A DNA stretch of 64,000 nucleotides, taken from contig NZ_JAGPXN010000012.1 in the NCBI RefSeq assembly GCF_018070575.1, positions 124,001 through 188,000 of the forward strand, given 5' to 3'. The position numbers and the translations under genes are program-made. The notes under the pieces were generated by a model. That model searched no databases. It was not told where the DNA came from and saw only the letters and a program-made list of their open reading frames with translations. Numbering within the stretch: position 1 is the first letter of the stretch; each line of letters starts with the position of its first letter. Origin of the DNA: Micromonospora sp. C31 (GTDB lineage Bacteria; Actinomycetota; Actinomycetes; Mycobacteriales; Micromonosporaceae). This document shows positions 43,856 through 53,459 of the stretch, in pieces.

Positions 43856-46701
43856 GCAGCCGTCCACAGACCACCAGACAGCACTCCGACCCGGGCCGGT
43901 CCTGCCACTCGGCGGCGGTGGCCGTCGCCGGCGACCCCGGCGAGGTCGCCGCCCGGCTCGCCGCCGCGCTGGCGCGTCGGGGCCTCGACGCCGTCCGGCT
44001 CTGGGTGGACCGGGTGCCCGCGTCGATGGCCGCCGCGCGCCGTGCCGCCGAACTGGCGCGACCGCTGCCCGCCGGCGGTCCGCCGGTGCGGGCGGTGCTG
44101 CTGCGCCACGACGACGGCGCCGACCTGGTGCTCGTCGTCCGGCGCGGCCCGCTCACCGGCCGCGCCCTGGGCGAGCTGGCCGCCGAGGCGGCCGGGATCG
44201 CGTCGCCGGCCGGGGCGGAGCCGACCGCCGGCCCGGGGCCCGGGGACCGCCCCGAGGGTGCCGCGCCCGACCCGGCCGGGCAGTCTCAGCCGGCCGGGCA
44301 GTCTCAGCCGGCCGGGCAGGCGGAGTCGCCGGGGACCGCCGCCGGGGAGACGGCCGGGGCCGGGGCCGCGGACGACGGGGAACACGAGGGGGACACCGCC
44401 TGGCGGGGCGGGAACCCCCGCGCCGACCGGACCGGGTCGTACGCCTTCGTCGTGCCCGCCGGGACCGACCGGCTGGCGCTGACCGGCGCGGTCGGCGCGG
44501 TGCTGGCCCGCTTCGGCGGCGTGCGCCGGGTGCGGGTGGGCACGCTGCTCGACGAGGGGCCGGCGGTCGTGCCGGTGGCGGTGGACGGCACGCTGCGTGC
44601 CCTCGCGGCCCGGCCCGCCGACCCGGCCCCGTGGCCCGCCGCCGGGCGGGCGCCCGACGCCGGGCCACCGGAGGCCGTGGTCGGCGTGCTGACCGGCGAC
44701 AGCCCCGCCGACACCTACCTACCCAGCCTGACCCCGCCGTGGCCGCTCACCCTGACCCTGCGCGGGACGGCCGTCACCTGCGACTTCCGCACCGGCGCGT
44801 GGGCCGCCGAGGTGGTGGCGGCCGTGGCCCGGTACGTCACCCGCGTGCTCGAACAGCTCCTCGCCGACGGCGACCGGGCGCTGGGCGACTGCGACCTGTT
44901 CGACGACGCCGAGCGGGACCGGGTGGCGGCGCTCGGCGGGGCGACCGTCGACCTGCCCGAGCCGACCGGCGGCATCCACGACCGGGTGGCCGGGTGGGCG
45001 CGGACCACCCCGGACGCCCCGGCGGTGTCCTACGGGGACGACCGGCTCACGTACGCCCAGCTCGACGCCCGCGCCGGACGGATCGCGGCGGCCCTGCGGG
45101 CGCGCGGCTGCGGTCCGGGCACCCGCGTCGGCGTCTGCCTGGAACGCTCGGTGGACCTGGTGGCGGCGCTGCTCGGCGTGCTCAGGGCCGGCGCCGCCTA
45201 CGTACCGATCGACCCCACCTACCCGGCCGAGCGCATCCGCTACACCGTCGAGGACTCCCGCGTCACCCTGCTCGTCGGCGCCGACGGCGTGGAGGTCGAC
45301 GAGCTGCTCGCCGACGGCACCGACGACGCGGCGGGCACCGGGGCGGCGGCGGTCGGCCCGGACGACCCCGCGTACGTCATCTACACCTCCGGCTCCACCG
45401 GCCGGCCGAAGGGGGTCCAGGTCCCGCACCGCAACGTGCTGGCCCTGGTCGCCGCGACCCAAGACGACCTCGGGCTCGGCCCGGCGGACACCTGGACGAT
45501 GTTCCACTCCAGCGCGTTCGACTTCTCGGTCTGGGAGATCTGGGGCTGCCTGCTCACCGGCGGGCACCTGGTCGTCGTTCCGCACCTGGTGGTCCGCGAC
45601 CCGGCCGAGTTCCACACCCTGCTGCGCGCGGAGCGGGTGACCGTGCTCAACCAGACCCCGTCGGCGTTCGCGCAGCTCGTCGACGCCGACCGGCGGTCCG
45701 CGCACCGGCTGGGGCTGCGCCTGGTGGTGTTCGGCGGCGAGCCGTTGGACGCCGGCATGCTGACCGGCTGGTTCGACCGGTACCCGGAGCGCGACTGCCG
45801 GCTGGTCAACATGTTCGGCATCACCGAGACCACCGTGCACGTCACCGCGCAGACCATGGACCGGGGCCTGGCCCTGGCCGGCACCCGCTCCGTGGGTCGT
45901 CCGCTGCCCGGCTGGTACGTCCACGTGCTCGACCCGGCGGGGCGGCTGCTGCCGCCCGGCGCCGCCGGGGAGATCCACGTGGGCGGCGCCGGGGTGGCCG
46001 ACGGCTACCTGCACCGCGACGAGCTGACCGCCCAGCGCTTCCTGCCCGACCCCTGGCGGGGCGGGCGGATGTACCGCAGCGGCGACCGGGGCCGGCTGCT
46101 CCCGGACGGGCGGCTGGAGCACCTGGGCCGGCTCGACGACCAGGTCAAGATCCGTGGTTACCGGATCGAGCTGGACGAGATCCGCCAGGTGCTGCTCGAC
46201 GACCCGGACGTGCTGGCCGTGGCGGTCACCGTGGACACCGGCGCGGAGGCCGCCGACGCCCGGCTGCACGCGTACGTGGTGCTCGCCGACGGGGCCGACC
46301 CGCCCGCCGACCTGCGCCGACGGGTGGCCCGGATCCTGCCCGGGTACATGGTGCCGGCCACGGTGACGCCGCTGCCCGCGCTGCCGCTCACCGCCAACGG
46401 CAAGCTCGACGCGGCCCGGCTGCCCGCGCCGGACGCCCGGCCCCTGCCCGCTGCCGGGGAGCCCGCCGACACCGGGGCGGGGACCGGCCGCGCCGAGCGG
46501 ATCCGGGTCGTCTGGGAGCGGGTGCTCGGCGCCGAGGTGGGACCGGAGGACAACTTCTTCGACCTCGGCGGCAACTCCCTGCTCGCGTTGCGGCTGCTGC
46601 GTGAACTGCGCGCGCAGGGCCTCGGCGAGTTCACCCCCCGCCACCTGTACGTGCACCCGACGGTGCGCGCCCTGGTCGGCGCGACCGGGACGGAGCGGTG
46701 A
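43852..46701 (+). CDS. NRPS, C*-A-T, Thr code
   Basis: This 949-residue protein starts at ATG 43852 (ATGA overlap). The first 365 residues are a degenerate condensation-like region: HDDGADLVLVVRRG sits where HHxxxDG would be, and a Pro/Gly/Gln-rich repeat interrupts it. The A domain has YVIYTSGSTGRPKG, NMFGITETTVH, YRSGDRGR, DDQVKIRGYRIELDEI and NGKLDAARLP. The code read by eye is D-F-W-N-V-G-M-V-H, matching the Thr code. The T domain carries GGNSLLALR (Ser909). With no working C domain of its own, it must rely on a C domain elsewhere, most simply the one in the next protein. Confidence 0.9.
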   Translation: MSSRPQTTRQHSDPGRSCHSAAVAVAGDPGEVAARLAAALARRGLDAVRLWVDRVPASMAAARRAAELARPLPAGGPPVRAVLLRHDDGADLVLVVRRGPLTGRALGELAAEAAGIASPAGAEPTAGPGPGDRPEGAAPDPAGQSQPAGQSQPAGQAESPGTAAGETAGAGAADDGEHEGDTAWRGGNPRADRTGSYAFVVPAGTDRLALTGAVGAVLARFGGVRRVRVGTLLDEGPAVVPVAVDGTLRALAARPADPAPWPAAGRAPDAGPPEAVVGVLTGDSPADTYLPSLTPPWPLTLTLRGTAVTCDFRTGAWAAEVVAAVARYVTRVLEQLLADGDRALGDCDLFDDAERDRVAALGGATVDLPEPTGGIHDRVAGWARTTPDAPAVSYGDDRLTYAQLDARAGRIAAALRARGCGPGTRVGVCLERSVDLVAALLGVLRAGAAYVPIDPTYPAERIRYTVEDSRVTLLVGADGVEVDELLADGTDDAAGTGAAAVGPDDPAYVIYTSGSTGRPKGVQVPHRNVLALVAATQDDLGLGPADTWTMFHSSAFDFSVWEIWGCLLTGGHLVVVPHLVVRDPAEFHTLLRAERVTVLNQTPSAFAQLVDADRRSAHRLGLRLVVFGGEPLDAGMLTGWFDRYPERDCRLVNMFGITETTVHVTAQTMDRGLALAGTRSVGRPLPGWYVHVLDPAGRLLPPGAAGEIHVGGAGVADGYLHRDELTAQRFLPDPWRGGRMYRSGDRGRLLPDGRLEHLGRLDDQVKIRGYRIELDEIRQVLLDDPDVLAVAVTVDTGAEAADARLHAYVVLADGADPPADLRRRVARILPGYMVPATVTPLPALPLTANGKLDAARLPAPDARPLPAAGEPADTGAGTGRAERIRVVWERVLGAEVGPEDNFFDLGGNSLLALRLLRELRAQGLGEFTPRHLYVHPTVRALVGATGTER
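44272..44319 (+). repeat. Tandem 18-bp repeats in the degenerate C region
   Basis: The unit CAGTCTCAGCCGGCCGGG occurs twice exactly with partial copies on both sides, encoding Gln-Ser-Gln-Pro-Ala-Gly repeats in the disordered insert of this C* region. Confidence 0.8.
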
Positions 46702-48476
46702 TGGCAGACGTCGACACGCTGACCCGACTCTGGCCCCAGGCGCGCGAGGTGGCCGTCAAGGGCGGCTGCGCGTACGTGGTGGCCGACGACTACCTCGACC
46801 CCCTGCACCTGCGCGGCCTGCTCGCCCGGGAACTGCCCGACGCCGACCTGCCCCGGCACATCGTGCAGGTCGACTCCCTCGACCCCGCCGACCTGGTCGA
46901 GCCGGACGACCGGTTCGGGGCGTACCTGCCGCCGCGCGACGACACCGAACGCGTGCTGGTGCGGATCGCGGAACGCCTGCTCGGCGTGCCGAGGCTGGGC
47001 GTGCTCGACGACTTCTACGCCGCCGGCGGCGACTCGCTGGCCGCGACCGGACTGGCCGTCGAGGCGCAGCGGGCCCTCGGGGTGGGCGTCTCCCTCGCCG
47101 CGGTGCTGCGCCACCCGACGGTGGCCGGTCTCGCCGAGGAGGTCGGCCGGGCCCGGGCGGCCGTGCCGCTGCCCCGCGCCGAGCCGGCGGACGCCTACCC
47201 GCTCTCCCCGCAGCAGCGCCGCGTCTTCCTCGCCCAGTCCCGCGACCCCGCCTCCGTCACCTACAACCTGCCGCTGCTGGTGCCGCTGCCGGCGGACGTC
47301 GACCGCGCCCGGCTGGCGGACGCGTTCCGCGCCGTCATCGCCCGGCACGACATCCTCCGGACCGCCTTCGGCACCGAGGCGGGCCGGGCGGTGCAGCGGG
47401 TGCTGCCGGCCGTCCCGTTCGACCTGCCGGAGACCGGAGGCACCGGGACCCTGCCGGTCGAGCCGTTCGACCTGGCCGCCCCGCCGCTGCTGCGGGCGGG
47501 CCTGCGGCATACCGGCGACGGCCCGGTACTGGCGCTGGACCTGCACCACATCGTGACCGACGGGCTCTCCCTGGCGTTGCTGCTGCGCGAGGTCGACACC
47601 GTCTACGCCGGCGGCGAACCACCGCCGGTCCCCGCCCAGTACGCCGACTACGCCGTGTGGGCCACGACCGGGGAGCCGCCCGGGGGCGACTACTGGCGAC
47701 GGCGCTTCGCCGAGCCGCCGGCGCCCCTGCGGCTGCCCACGGACACGGCGCGGCTGTCCGGCCGGCCGGCGACCGCGCGGGCCGGCACGGTCGAGTTCGA
47801 CGTCGGGGCGGAGCGGACCGCCGCGCTGCGGGCGCTGGCCCGGCGCGAGGGGGTGACCCTGTTCCAGGTGCTGCTCGCCGCCTACGCGACCTTCCTCGCC
47901 TCGGCGACCGGCGGGACCGACGTCACGGTGGGCACCCCGGTCGCCGGTCGCGGCGCCCCGGGCCTGGACGCGACCATGGGGATGCTGGTCAACACGGTCT
48001 GCCTGCGGCACCGGGTGCGCCCGGAGGCCGCCTTCCGGGAGCTGCTCACCGAGGTGGCGCACGACGTGGTCGACGCCTTCGCGCACCAGGACTACCCGTT
48101 CGACACGCTGGTCGGCGAGGTGCTGCCGGTGCGCGAGAAGGACCGGCATCCGCTCTTCGACACGCTGTTCGCGATGCAGCACGCCGAGGTGGCCGCCGCC
48201 GACTTCCTGGGGCGGCGGGTCGAGTTGGCCGTCGCGCCCACCGGCCAGGCCATGTTCGACCTGGACATGCAGGTCTATGAGCGCGCCGACTCACTGCGCG
48301 TGCACTGGGCGTACGACGCCGGGCTGTTCCTGCCCGCGACGGTGCGGGCCTTCGCCGACCTCTGGCTGGAGATCGTCGACACCGTCCTGGCCGATCCCGG
48401 GGTGCCGGTCGGCGAGCTGACCGGGGCCCGCCCGGTCGCCGCCGGGGCATCCTCCACCATCGACATCGAGTTGTGA
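46701..48476 (+). CDS. NRPS, T-C didomain without an A domain
   Basis: This 591-residue protein begins with about 75 residues that look like a leftover A-domain C-terminal subdomain (HLRGLLARELPDADLPRHIV) lacking the A10 lysine motif. A T domain with AAGGDSLAATG (Ser112) and a complete C domain with HHIVTDG (282-288) follow. ATG 46701 shares its A with the previous TGA, behind GGAG. Its carrier has no cognate adenylation domain, so it must be loaded in trans or receive a chain by transfer. It is probably a condensation partner for the Thr module just upstream and the Ser module just downstream. Confidence 0.87.
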   Translation: MADVDTLTRLWPQAREVAVKGGCAYVVADDYLDPLHLRGLLARELPDADLPRHIVQVDSLDPADLVEPDDRFGAYLPPRDDTERVLVRIAERLLGVPRLGVLDDFYAAGGDSLAATGLAVEAQRALGVGVSLAAVLRHPTVAGLAEEVGRARAAVPLPRAEPADAYPLSPQQRRVFLAQSRDPASVTYNLPLLVPLPADVDRARLADAFRAVIARHDILRTAFGTEAGRAVQRVLPAVPFDLPETGGTGTLPVEPFDLAAPPLLRAGLRHTGDGPVLALDLHHIVTDGLSLALLLREVDTVYAGGEPPPVPAQYADYAVWATTGEPPGGDYWRRRFAEPPAPLRLPTDTARLSGRPATARAGTVEFDVGAERTAALRALARREGVTLFQVLLAAYATFLASATGGTDVTVGTPVAGRGAPGLDATMGMLVNTVCLRHRVRPEAAFRELLTEVAHDVVDAFAHQDYPFDTLVGEVLPVREKDRHPLFDTLFAMQHAEVAAADFLGRRVELAVAPTGQAMFDLDMQVYERADSLRVHWAYDAGLFLPATVRAFADLWLEIVDTVLADPGVPVGELTGARPVAAGASSTIDIEL

Positions 48477-48488
48477 GCCGGAGAGATC

Positions 48489-51400
48489 ATGCAGTCGCTG
48501 ATGACGCGGGGCCAGCTCAAGATCGCCGCGGCGCGCCGCCCGGAGCACGCCCGCCACTGGCGGGCCGTGCTCGACTCCGGCGCCGACCCGGTCGGCTTCC
48601 CCGCCGACCGCACGCCGACGCCCGGCGCCCCGCCCGAGCCGGCGGCCGTCACCGTGCCGCTCGACGAGGCGCTGGTCGACCGGCTCGCGCGGGCCGGCCG
48701 GGGCGGCGAGGACGCCCGCCAGGTCCTGGTGACGGCCGCGGTCGCCGCCCTGCTGCGCCGCTACACCGGCGCCGAGGACATGCTCGTGGGCCGTCCGGGC
48801 GAGCCGGGGCAGCTGGCCGGGATGCTGCCGCTGCGGGTGCGCTGCGCGGCGGAGACCAGCTACCGCGACCTGGTCGGGCAGTTGCGCGCGGCGGTGCCCG
48901 AGGCGTCCCGGCACGCCGACTACCCGGTCGAGCTGCTCGCCGAGGAACTGGCGGCGGCCGACGGTTCCGGTCCGCACCCGCTCGTCGACGTGGCGGTGGG
49001 AGGCGGCGCCCCGGACGGCGCCGGGGTCGGGGTGTTCTTCGCCCTCGGCGCCGCCGAGGTGACGGTCCACCACGACGCCCGCCGCTACGACGGCGCCACG
49101 GCCGAGCGGATCGGCGCCCACCTGGCGCTGCTGCTGGGCCGGGCGCTGGCGGAGCCGGACGCGCCGGTGGCGGAACTGAGCCTGCTGACCGACGGTGACC
49201 GGGACGTGCTCCGGGAGGTCAACGACACCGGCGTCGACCAGGACCCGGCCGGTCGGCCGGACGAGTGGGTCGCCCGCTGGGCCGCCGCCCGGCCGGCCGC
49301 CGTCGCCGTGCGTACCGCGGCCGGCAGTTGGACGTACGCGGAACTGGAGGCCCGGGTGGTCGCGTACGCCGAGCGGCTGCGCGGTGCCGGGGTGGGCGCG
49401 GAGTCGATCGTCGCCGTGCTCGCCGAGCGCTCCCGCGAGCAGTTGGTGGCGATCCTGGCCACTTTGCGCGCCGGCGGCGCCTACCTGCCGGTCGACCCCG
49501 GCTACCCGGCGGCGCGGGTCGCCTATCTGCTCGACGACAGCGGGGCCGCCGTGGTGCTCGCCGCCGACCCGGCGCGGGTCCCGGACGGCGTGCCGGTGCT
49601 CCCGCTGCCGACCGCCGCCCCGGTGTCCGCCGCCGCGTCGCCCGGCCCCGACGCCCCGCGCGACGGGCGGGACCTCGCGTACGTCATCTACACCTCCGGC
49701 TCGACCGGCGCCCCGAAGGGCGCGATGATCGAGCACCGCTCGCTGGCCAACCGGCTGGCCTGGATGCAGCGGCTGTACCCGATCGGCCCCGCCGACGTGA
49801 TCCTGCACAAGACCCCCACGACCTTCGACGTGTCGGTGTGGGAGCTGTTCTGGTGGGCCCGGGAGGGTGCCTCCGTCTGCCTGCTCCCCGCCGGCGCGGA
49901 GCGCGACCCGGAGGCCATCATCGAGGCGGTCGAGGCGCACGGCGTCACCACCGCGCACTTCGTGCCGTCGATGCTGGGCGCGTTCCTCGACTATCTCGGC
50001 ACCGCCGACACCGGTCGGCTGTCGAGCCTGCGGCAGGTCTTCGCCAGCGGCGAGGCGCTGGGCCCCCGGCAGGTGGACCGGCTCGCGGAGCTGCTGCCCG
50101 CCGCGACGCTGGTCAACCTGTACGGGCCCACCGAGGCCACCGTCGACGTCTCCCACCACCGCTGCCGGCCCGGCCGGGAGCGGGTACCGATCGGCCGGCC
50201 GGTGGACAACACCCGCCTGTACGTGCTCGACGAGCGGCTGCGCCCCCAGCCGGTGGGGGTGCCGGGGGAGTTGTGCATCGCCGGGGTGCAGCTCGCCCGG
50301 GGCTACCTGAACCGGCCGGAGCTGACCCGGGACCGTTTCGTCGCCGCGCCGGAGGTGGCCGAGGCGCGGGTGTACCGCACGGGCGACCTGGCCCGACTGC
50401 TGCCCGACGGCACGCTCGACTACCTGGGCCGCCTCGACCACCAGGTGAAGGTGCGCGGTTACCGCGTCGAGCTGGGCGAGGTGGAGGAGGCGCTGCGCGG
50501 GCACCCGGCCGTGAAGGACGCGGTGGTGGTGGCCCGCGACGGCAACCTGGTCGGGTACGTCGTCGCCGACGAGCCGGTGGGCGAGGCGACGCTCACCACC
50601 CACCTGGGTACCCTGCTGCCGGGCTACCTGGTCCCTGCCCGGGTGGTCGAGCTGGCGGAGTTCCCGCTGTCGGGCAGCGGCAAGCTGGACCGGCGGGCGC
50701 TGCCCGAGCCGACCGCGCCGCAGCGGTCGTACGTCGCGCCGCGCACCGGGCCCGAGCGGTTCCTCGCCGACATCTGGGCCGACGTGCTGGGCCTCGACCG
50801 GGTCGGCGTGGAGGACAACTTCTTCGCCCTCGGCGGCAACTCGATCCACTTCGTCACCGTGCTGGCCCGGGCGCACGCCGCCGGGGTGGACCTCACGTTC
50901 CAGCAGTTGTTCCGCCACCCGACGATCGCGGCGCTGCTCGCGGCCGGCCCGCCCGGTGGGGAGCGGGCGGTGACGCACCCGCCGTTCGCCCTGCTCGACG
51001 AGGCGGACCGGGCCCGGCTGCCCGCCGGGGTGGTCGACGCGTACCCGCTCGGGCAGCTCCAGGCCGGGCTGATCTACGAGAACGAGCTGTCCCGGGGCGC
51101 CGCCCAGTACCACGACATCATCAGCTTCCTGATCAACGCGCCGTTCGACGAGGCGACGTTCGCCGAGGCGGTGCGGATCCTCGTCGCACGCCACCCGATC
51201 TTCCGGACCAGCTACCACCTGACCGGCTTCGGCGAGTACCTGCAACTCGTGCACGCCGACGCGCCGAGCCCGCTGTGGATCGTGGACCTGCGCGGCCGCG
51301 ACCCGGCCGAGCAGGAGCGCTGGTACGCCGACTGGCACGCGCGCGAGCAGTCGTACCGGTTCCGCTGGCAGGAGCCGGGCCTGGTCCGCATCCACGTACA

Positions 51401-53459
51401 CGTCCTCGGCGAGGAGCTCTACCGCTACAGCGTCAGCCAGCACAACTCGGCGTTGGACGGCTGGAGCATCACCCTGCTGCACACCCAGCTCTTCGACACC
51501 TACTACCGGCTGCTGGCCGGGGACCGGCCGGACGAGGGGCCGGCCGAGAACCACTTCCGCGACTACATCGGCCTGGAACGCCGGGCGCTGGAGTCGGCGG
51601 CGGACCGCGACTTCTGGCGCGGCGTCCTCGCCGCGGGCGGGGTGACCGAGCTGCCCCGGTGGCAGCCGCCGGAGGTCCCGGCCGAGCGGCCGGTGGTCTT
51701 CCACGAGGTGGAGATCGACGACGCGCTCTCCGAGCGGCTGCTGCGCGCGGCCGACCGGTTGGCGGTGCCGCTGAAGACCGTGCTGCTGGCCGCGCACGTC
51801 AAGGTGGTCGGCGCACTCGCCGGGGACACCGAGGTGGTCACCGGGTACGAGCAGAGTGGGCGGCCCGAGGCGGAGGGCGCCACCGGGGCGCTGGGGCTGT
51901 TCCTCAACACCGTGCCGATGCGGGTGGACCTCGGTGCCGGCTCCTGGGCCGACCTGGTCGACGCGGTGTACCGCGCGGAGGTGGACCTGCTGCCCCACCG
52001 GCGCTACCCGATGGCCCAGATGAAGGCGGACGCCGGCACCACCGACCTGCTGTTCGAGACCGTCTTCAACTACACCCACTTCTACCTGCTCAAGCAGCTG
52101 CGCGAGCTGCCCGGTTTCGACCTGCTCGACGTGCAGGTGAGCACGGAGACGGAGTTCGCGCTGCGCGCCGAGTTCATGCGGGACTTCTTCACCGACCGGG
52201 TCCGGCTGAGCCTGCACTACCATTCGGCGGCCTTCACGTCCCAGCAGGCGGCGGGCATCGGGGAGGTGTACCGGCGGGTGCTGGCGGAGCTGGCGACCGA
52301 CCCGGAGCGCGCCCACGACGGGCTGCGGCCCGGCCTGCCCGAGGCCCGGACCACGCCGACCCGGCGCCGCTTCGAGCGGGCCGCCCCGGCGACGCGCCGG
52401 CCCGAGGCGCCGGCCGGGCGGACCGCGCCGGGCACGCCCGTCGCCCGGCGGATCGCCGAGGCCTGGGCGCGGGCGCTCGACGTGCCGGTGGCCGGCATCG
52501 CCGAGGAGGACAACTTCTTCGACCTGGGCGGCAACTCGCTCGCCGCGATGCGGGTGATCGCCGCGCTGCGGCCCCTGGTCACCCTGCGGCAGCTGATGAC
52601 CACCTCCACGCTCGGCCCGCTGGCCCGGGCCGTCGAGGCGGACGCCGCGCCGGAGGACGGCCTGTTGCAACCGCTGTCGCCGCCGGACGCCGCGTACGAC
52701 CGGGTCCTGGTCTGCTTCCCGTACGCGGCGGGCAGCCCGCTCGCCTTCCGGCCGCTGGCCGAGGCACTGGCCCCGCACCGGATCGCGGTGCACGCGGTGG
52801 CGCTGCCGGGGCACGACGTCAGCCGGCCCGAGCCGTTGCTGGACCTGCCGGAGCTGACCCGCCGGGTGGCCGCCGAGATCGGTGAGCTGGGCGGGCGGCC
52901 GGTGCTCGTCTGGGGGCACTGCGTCGGCGCGGCGGCGGCGATCGAGGTCACCCGGCTGCTCGCCGCCGCCGGCCGGGTACCCGAGCGGCTGTTCCTCGGC
53001 GGCAAGCTGCTGCGCGGGCCGGAGGAGATCGACGCCAGCATCGCCGAGGTGACCGGAATGGCACCGGCGGACGTGGTGGGCTGGCTGGTGGACCAGACCG
53101 GCTTCACGGAGCTGGACGGCCTGGACGCCGGGCACGTCGATGCGCTGGTCGCCGCCTTCCGGCACGACGCCGTCGGCTCGCACCGCTACCTGCGGGACCG
53201 GGCGGGGGAGCCGCTGTCGGTGCCGGTCACCGTGGTCGTGGCGGCCGACGACCCGTTGACGGCCGGGCCGGGCTCGGCGCACGAGGCGTGGCGGCGGATC
53301 GCCACCGACGTGCAGCTCAAGGAGATCGACGGGGGCGGGCACTACTTCTGCCGCACCCGCGCGGCCGACGTGGCCGCTATCGTCGGCGCGACGGGACCGG
53401 GCGCGCCGCCGGCGGCCGCCGTTCCGTCCGCCCGCCGTCCTGGGGAGGATCATGTCTGA
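48489..53459 (+). CDS. NRPS, partial C-A-T-C-T-TE, Ser code, Cys thioesterase
   Basis: This 1,656-residue terminal NRPS opens with about 240 residues equal only to the second half of a C domain. The A domain has YVIYTSGSTGAPKGA and NLYGPTEATVD; the code read by eye is D-V-W-H-F-S-L-V-D, identical to the EntF Ser code. T1 carries Ser785 (GGNSIHFV). A full C domain follows with QHNSALDG at about 984-991, so the second His of HHxxxDG is Asn986. T2 has Ser1350 (GGNSLAAM) without its own A domain. The TE has FPYAAGSPLAF, GHCVGAAAAIE (Cys1478 instead of Ser) and late GGGHYF. It should release the peptide, perhaps by cyclisation or lactonisation. The start is ATG 48489 behind GGAGAG. Confidence 0.9.
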   Translation: MQSLMTRGQLKIAAARRPEHARHWRAVLDSGADPVGFPADRTPTPGAPPEPAAVTVPLDEALVDRLARAGRGGEDARQVLVTAAVAALLRRYTGAEDMLVGRPGEPGQLAGMLPLRVRCAAETSYRDLVGQLRAAVPEASRHADYPVELLAEELAAADGSGPHPLVDVAVGGGAPDGAGVGVFFALGAAEVTVHHDARRYDGATAERIGAHLALLLGRALAEPDAPVAELSLLTDGDRDVLREVNDTGVDQDPAGRPDEWVARWAAARPAAVAVRTAAGSWTYAELEARVVAYAERLRGAGVGAESIVAVLAERSREQLVAILATLRAGGAYLPVDPGYPAARVAYLLDDSGAAVVLAADPARVPDGVPVLPLPTAAPVSAAASPGPDAPRDGRDLAYVIYTSGSTGAPKGAMIEHRSLANRLAWMQRLYPIGPADVILHKTPTTFDVSVWELFWWAREGASVCLLPAGAERDPEAIIEAVEAHGVTTAHFVPSMLGAFLDYLGTADTGRLSSLRQVFASGEALGPRQVDRLAELLPAATLVNLYGPTEATVDVSHHRCRPGRERVPIGRPVDNTRLYVLDERLRPQPVGVPGELCIAGVQLARGYLNRPELTRDRFVAAPEVAEARVYRTGDLARLLPDGTLDYLGRLDHQVKVRGYRVELGEVEEALRGHPAVKDAVVVARDGNLVGYVVADEPVGEATLTTHLGTLLPGYLVPARVVELAEFPLSGSGKLDRRALPEPTAPQRSYVAPRTGPERFLADIWADVLGLDRVGVEDNFFALGGNSIHFVTVLARAHAAGVDLTFQQLFRHPTIAALLAAGPPGGERAVTHPPFALLDEADRARLPAGVVDAYPLGQLQAGLIYENELSRGAAQYHDIISFLINAPFDEATFAEAVRILVARHPIFRTSYHLTGFGEYLQLVHADAPSPLWIVDLRGRDPAEQERWYADWHAREQSYRFRWQEPGLVRIHVHVLGEELYRYSVSQHNSALDGWSITLLHTQLFDTYYRLLAGDRPDEGPAENHFRDYIGLERRALESAADRDFWRGVLAAGGVTELPRWQPPEVPAERPVVFHEVEIDDALSERLLRAADRLAVPLKTVLLAAHVKVVGALAGDTEVVTGYEQSGRPEAEGATGALGLFLNTVPMRVDLGAGSWADLVDAVYRAEVDLLPHRRYPMAQMKADAGTTDLLFETVFNYTHFYLLKQLRELPGFDLLDVQVSTETEFALRAEFMRDFFTDRVRLSLHYHSAAFTSQQAAGIGEVYRRVLAELATDPERAHDGLRPGLPEARTTPTRRRFERAAPATRRPEAPAGRTAPGTPVARRIAEAWARALDVPVAGIAEEDNFFDLGGNSLAAMRVIAALRPLVTLRQLMTTSTLGPLARAVEADAAPEDGLLQPLSPPDAAYDRVLVCFPYAAGSPLAFRPLAEALAPHRIAVHAVALPGHDVSRPEPLLDLPELTRRVAAEIGELGGRPVLVWGHCVGAAAAIEVTRLLAAAGRVPERLFLGGKLLRGPEEIDASIAEVTGMAPADVVGWLVDQTGFTELDGLDAGHVDALVAAFRHDAVGSHRYLRDRAGEPLSVPVTVVVAADDPLTAGPGSAHEAWRRIATDVQLKEIDGGGHYFCRTRAADVAAIVGATGPGAPPAAAVPSARRPGEDHV

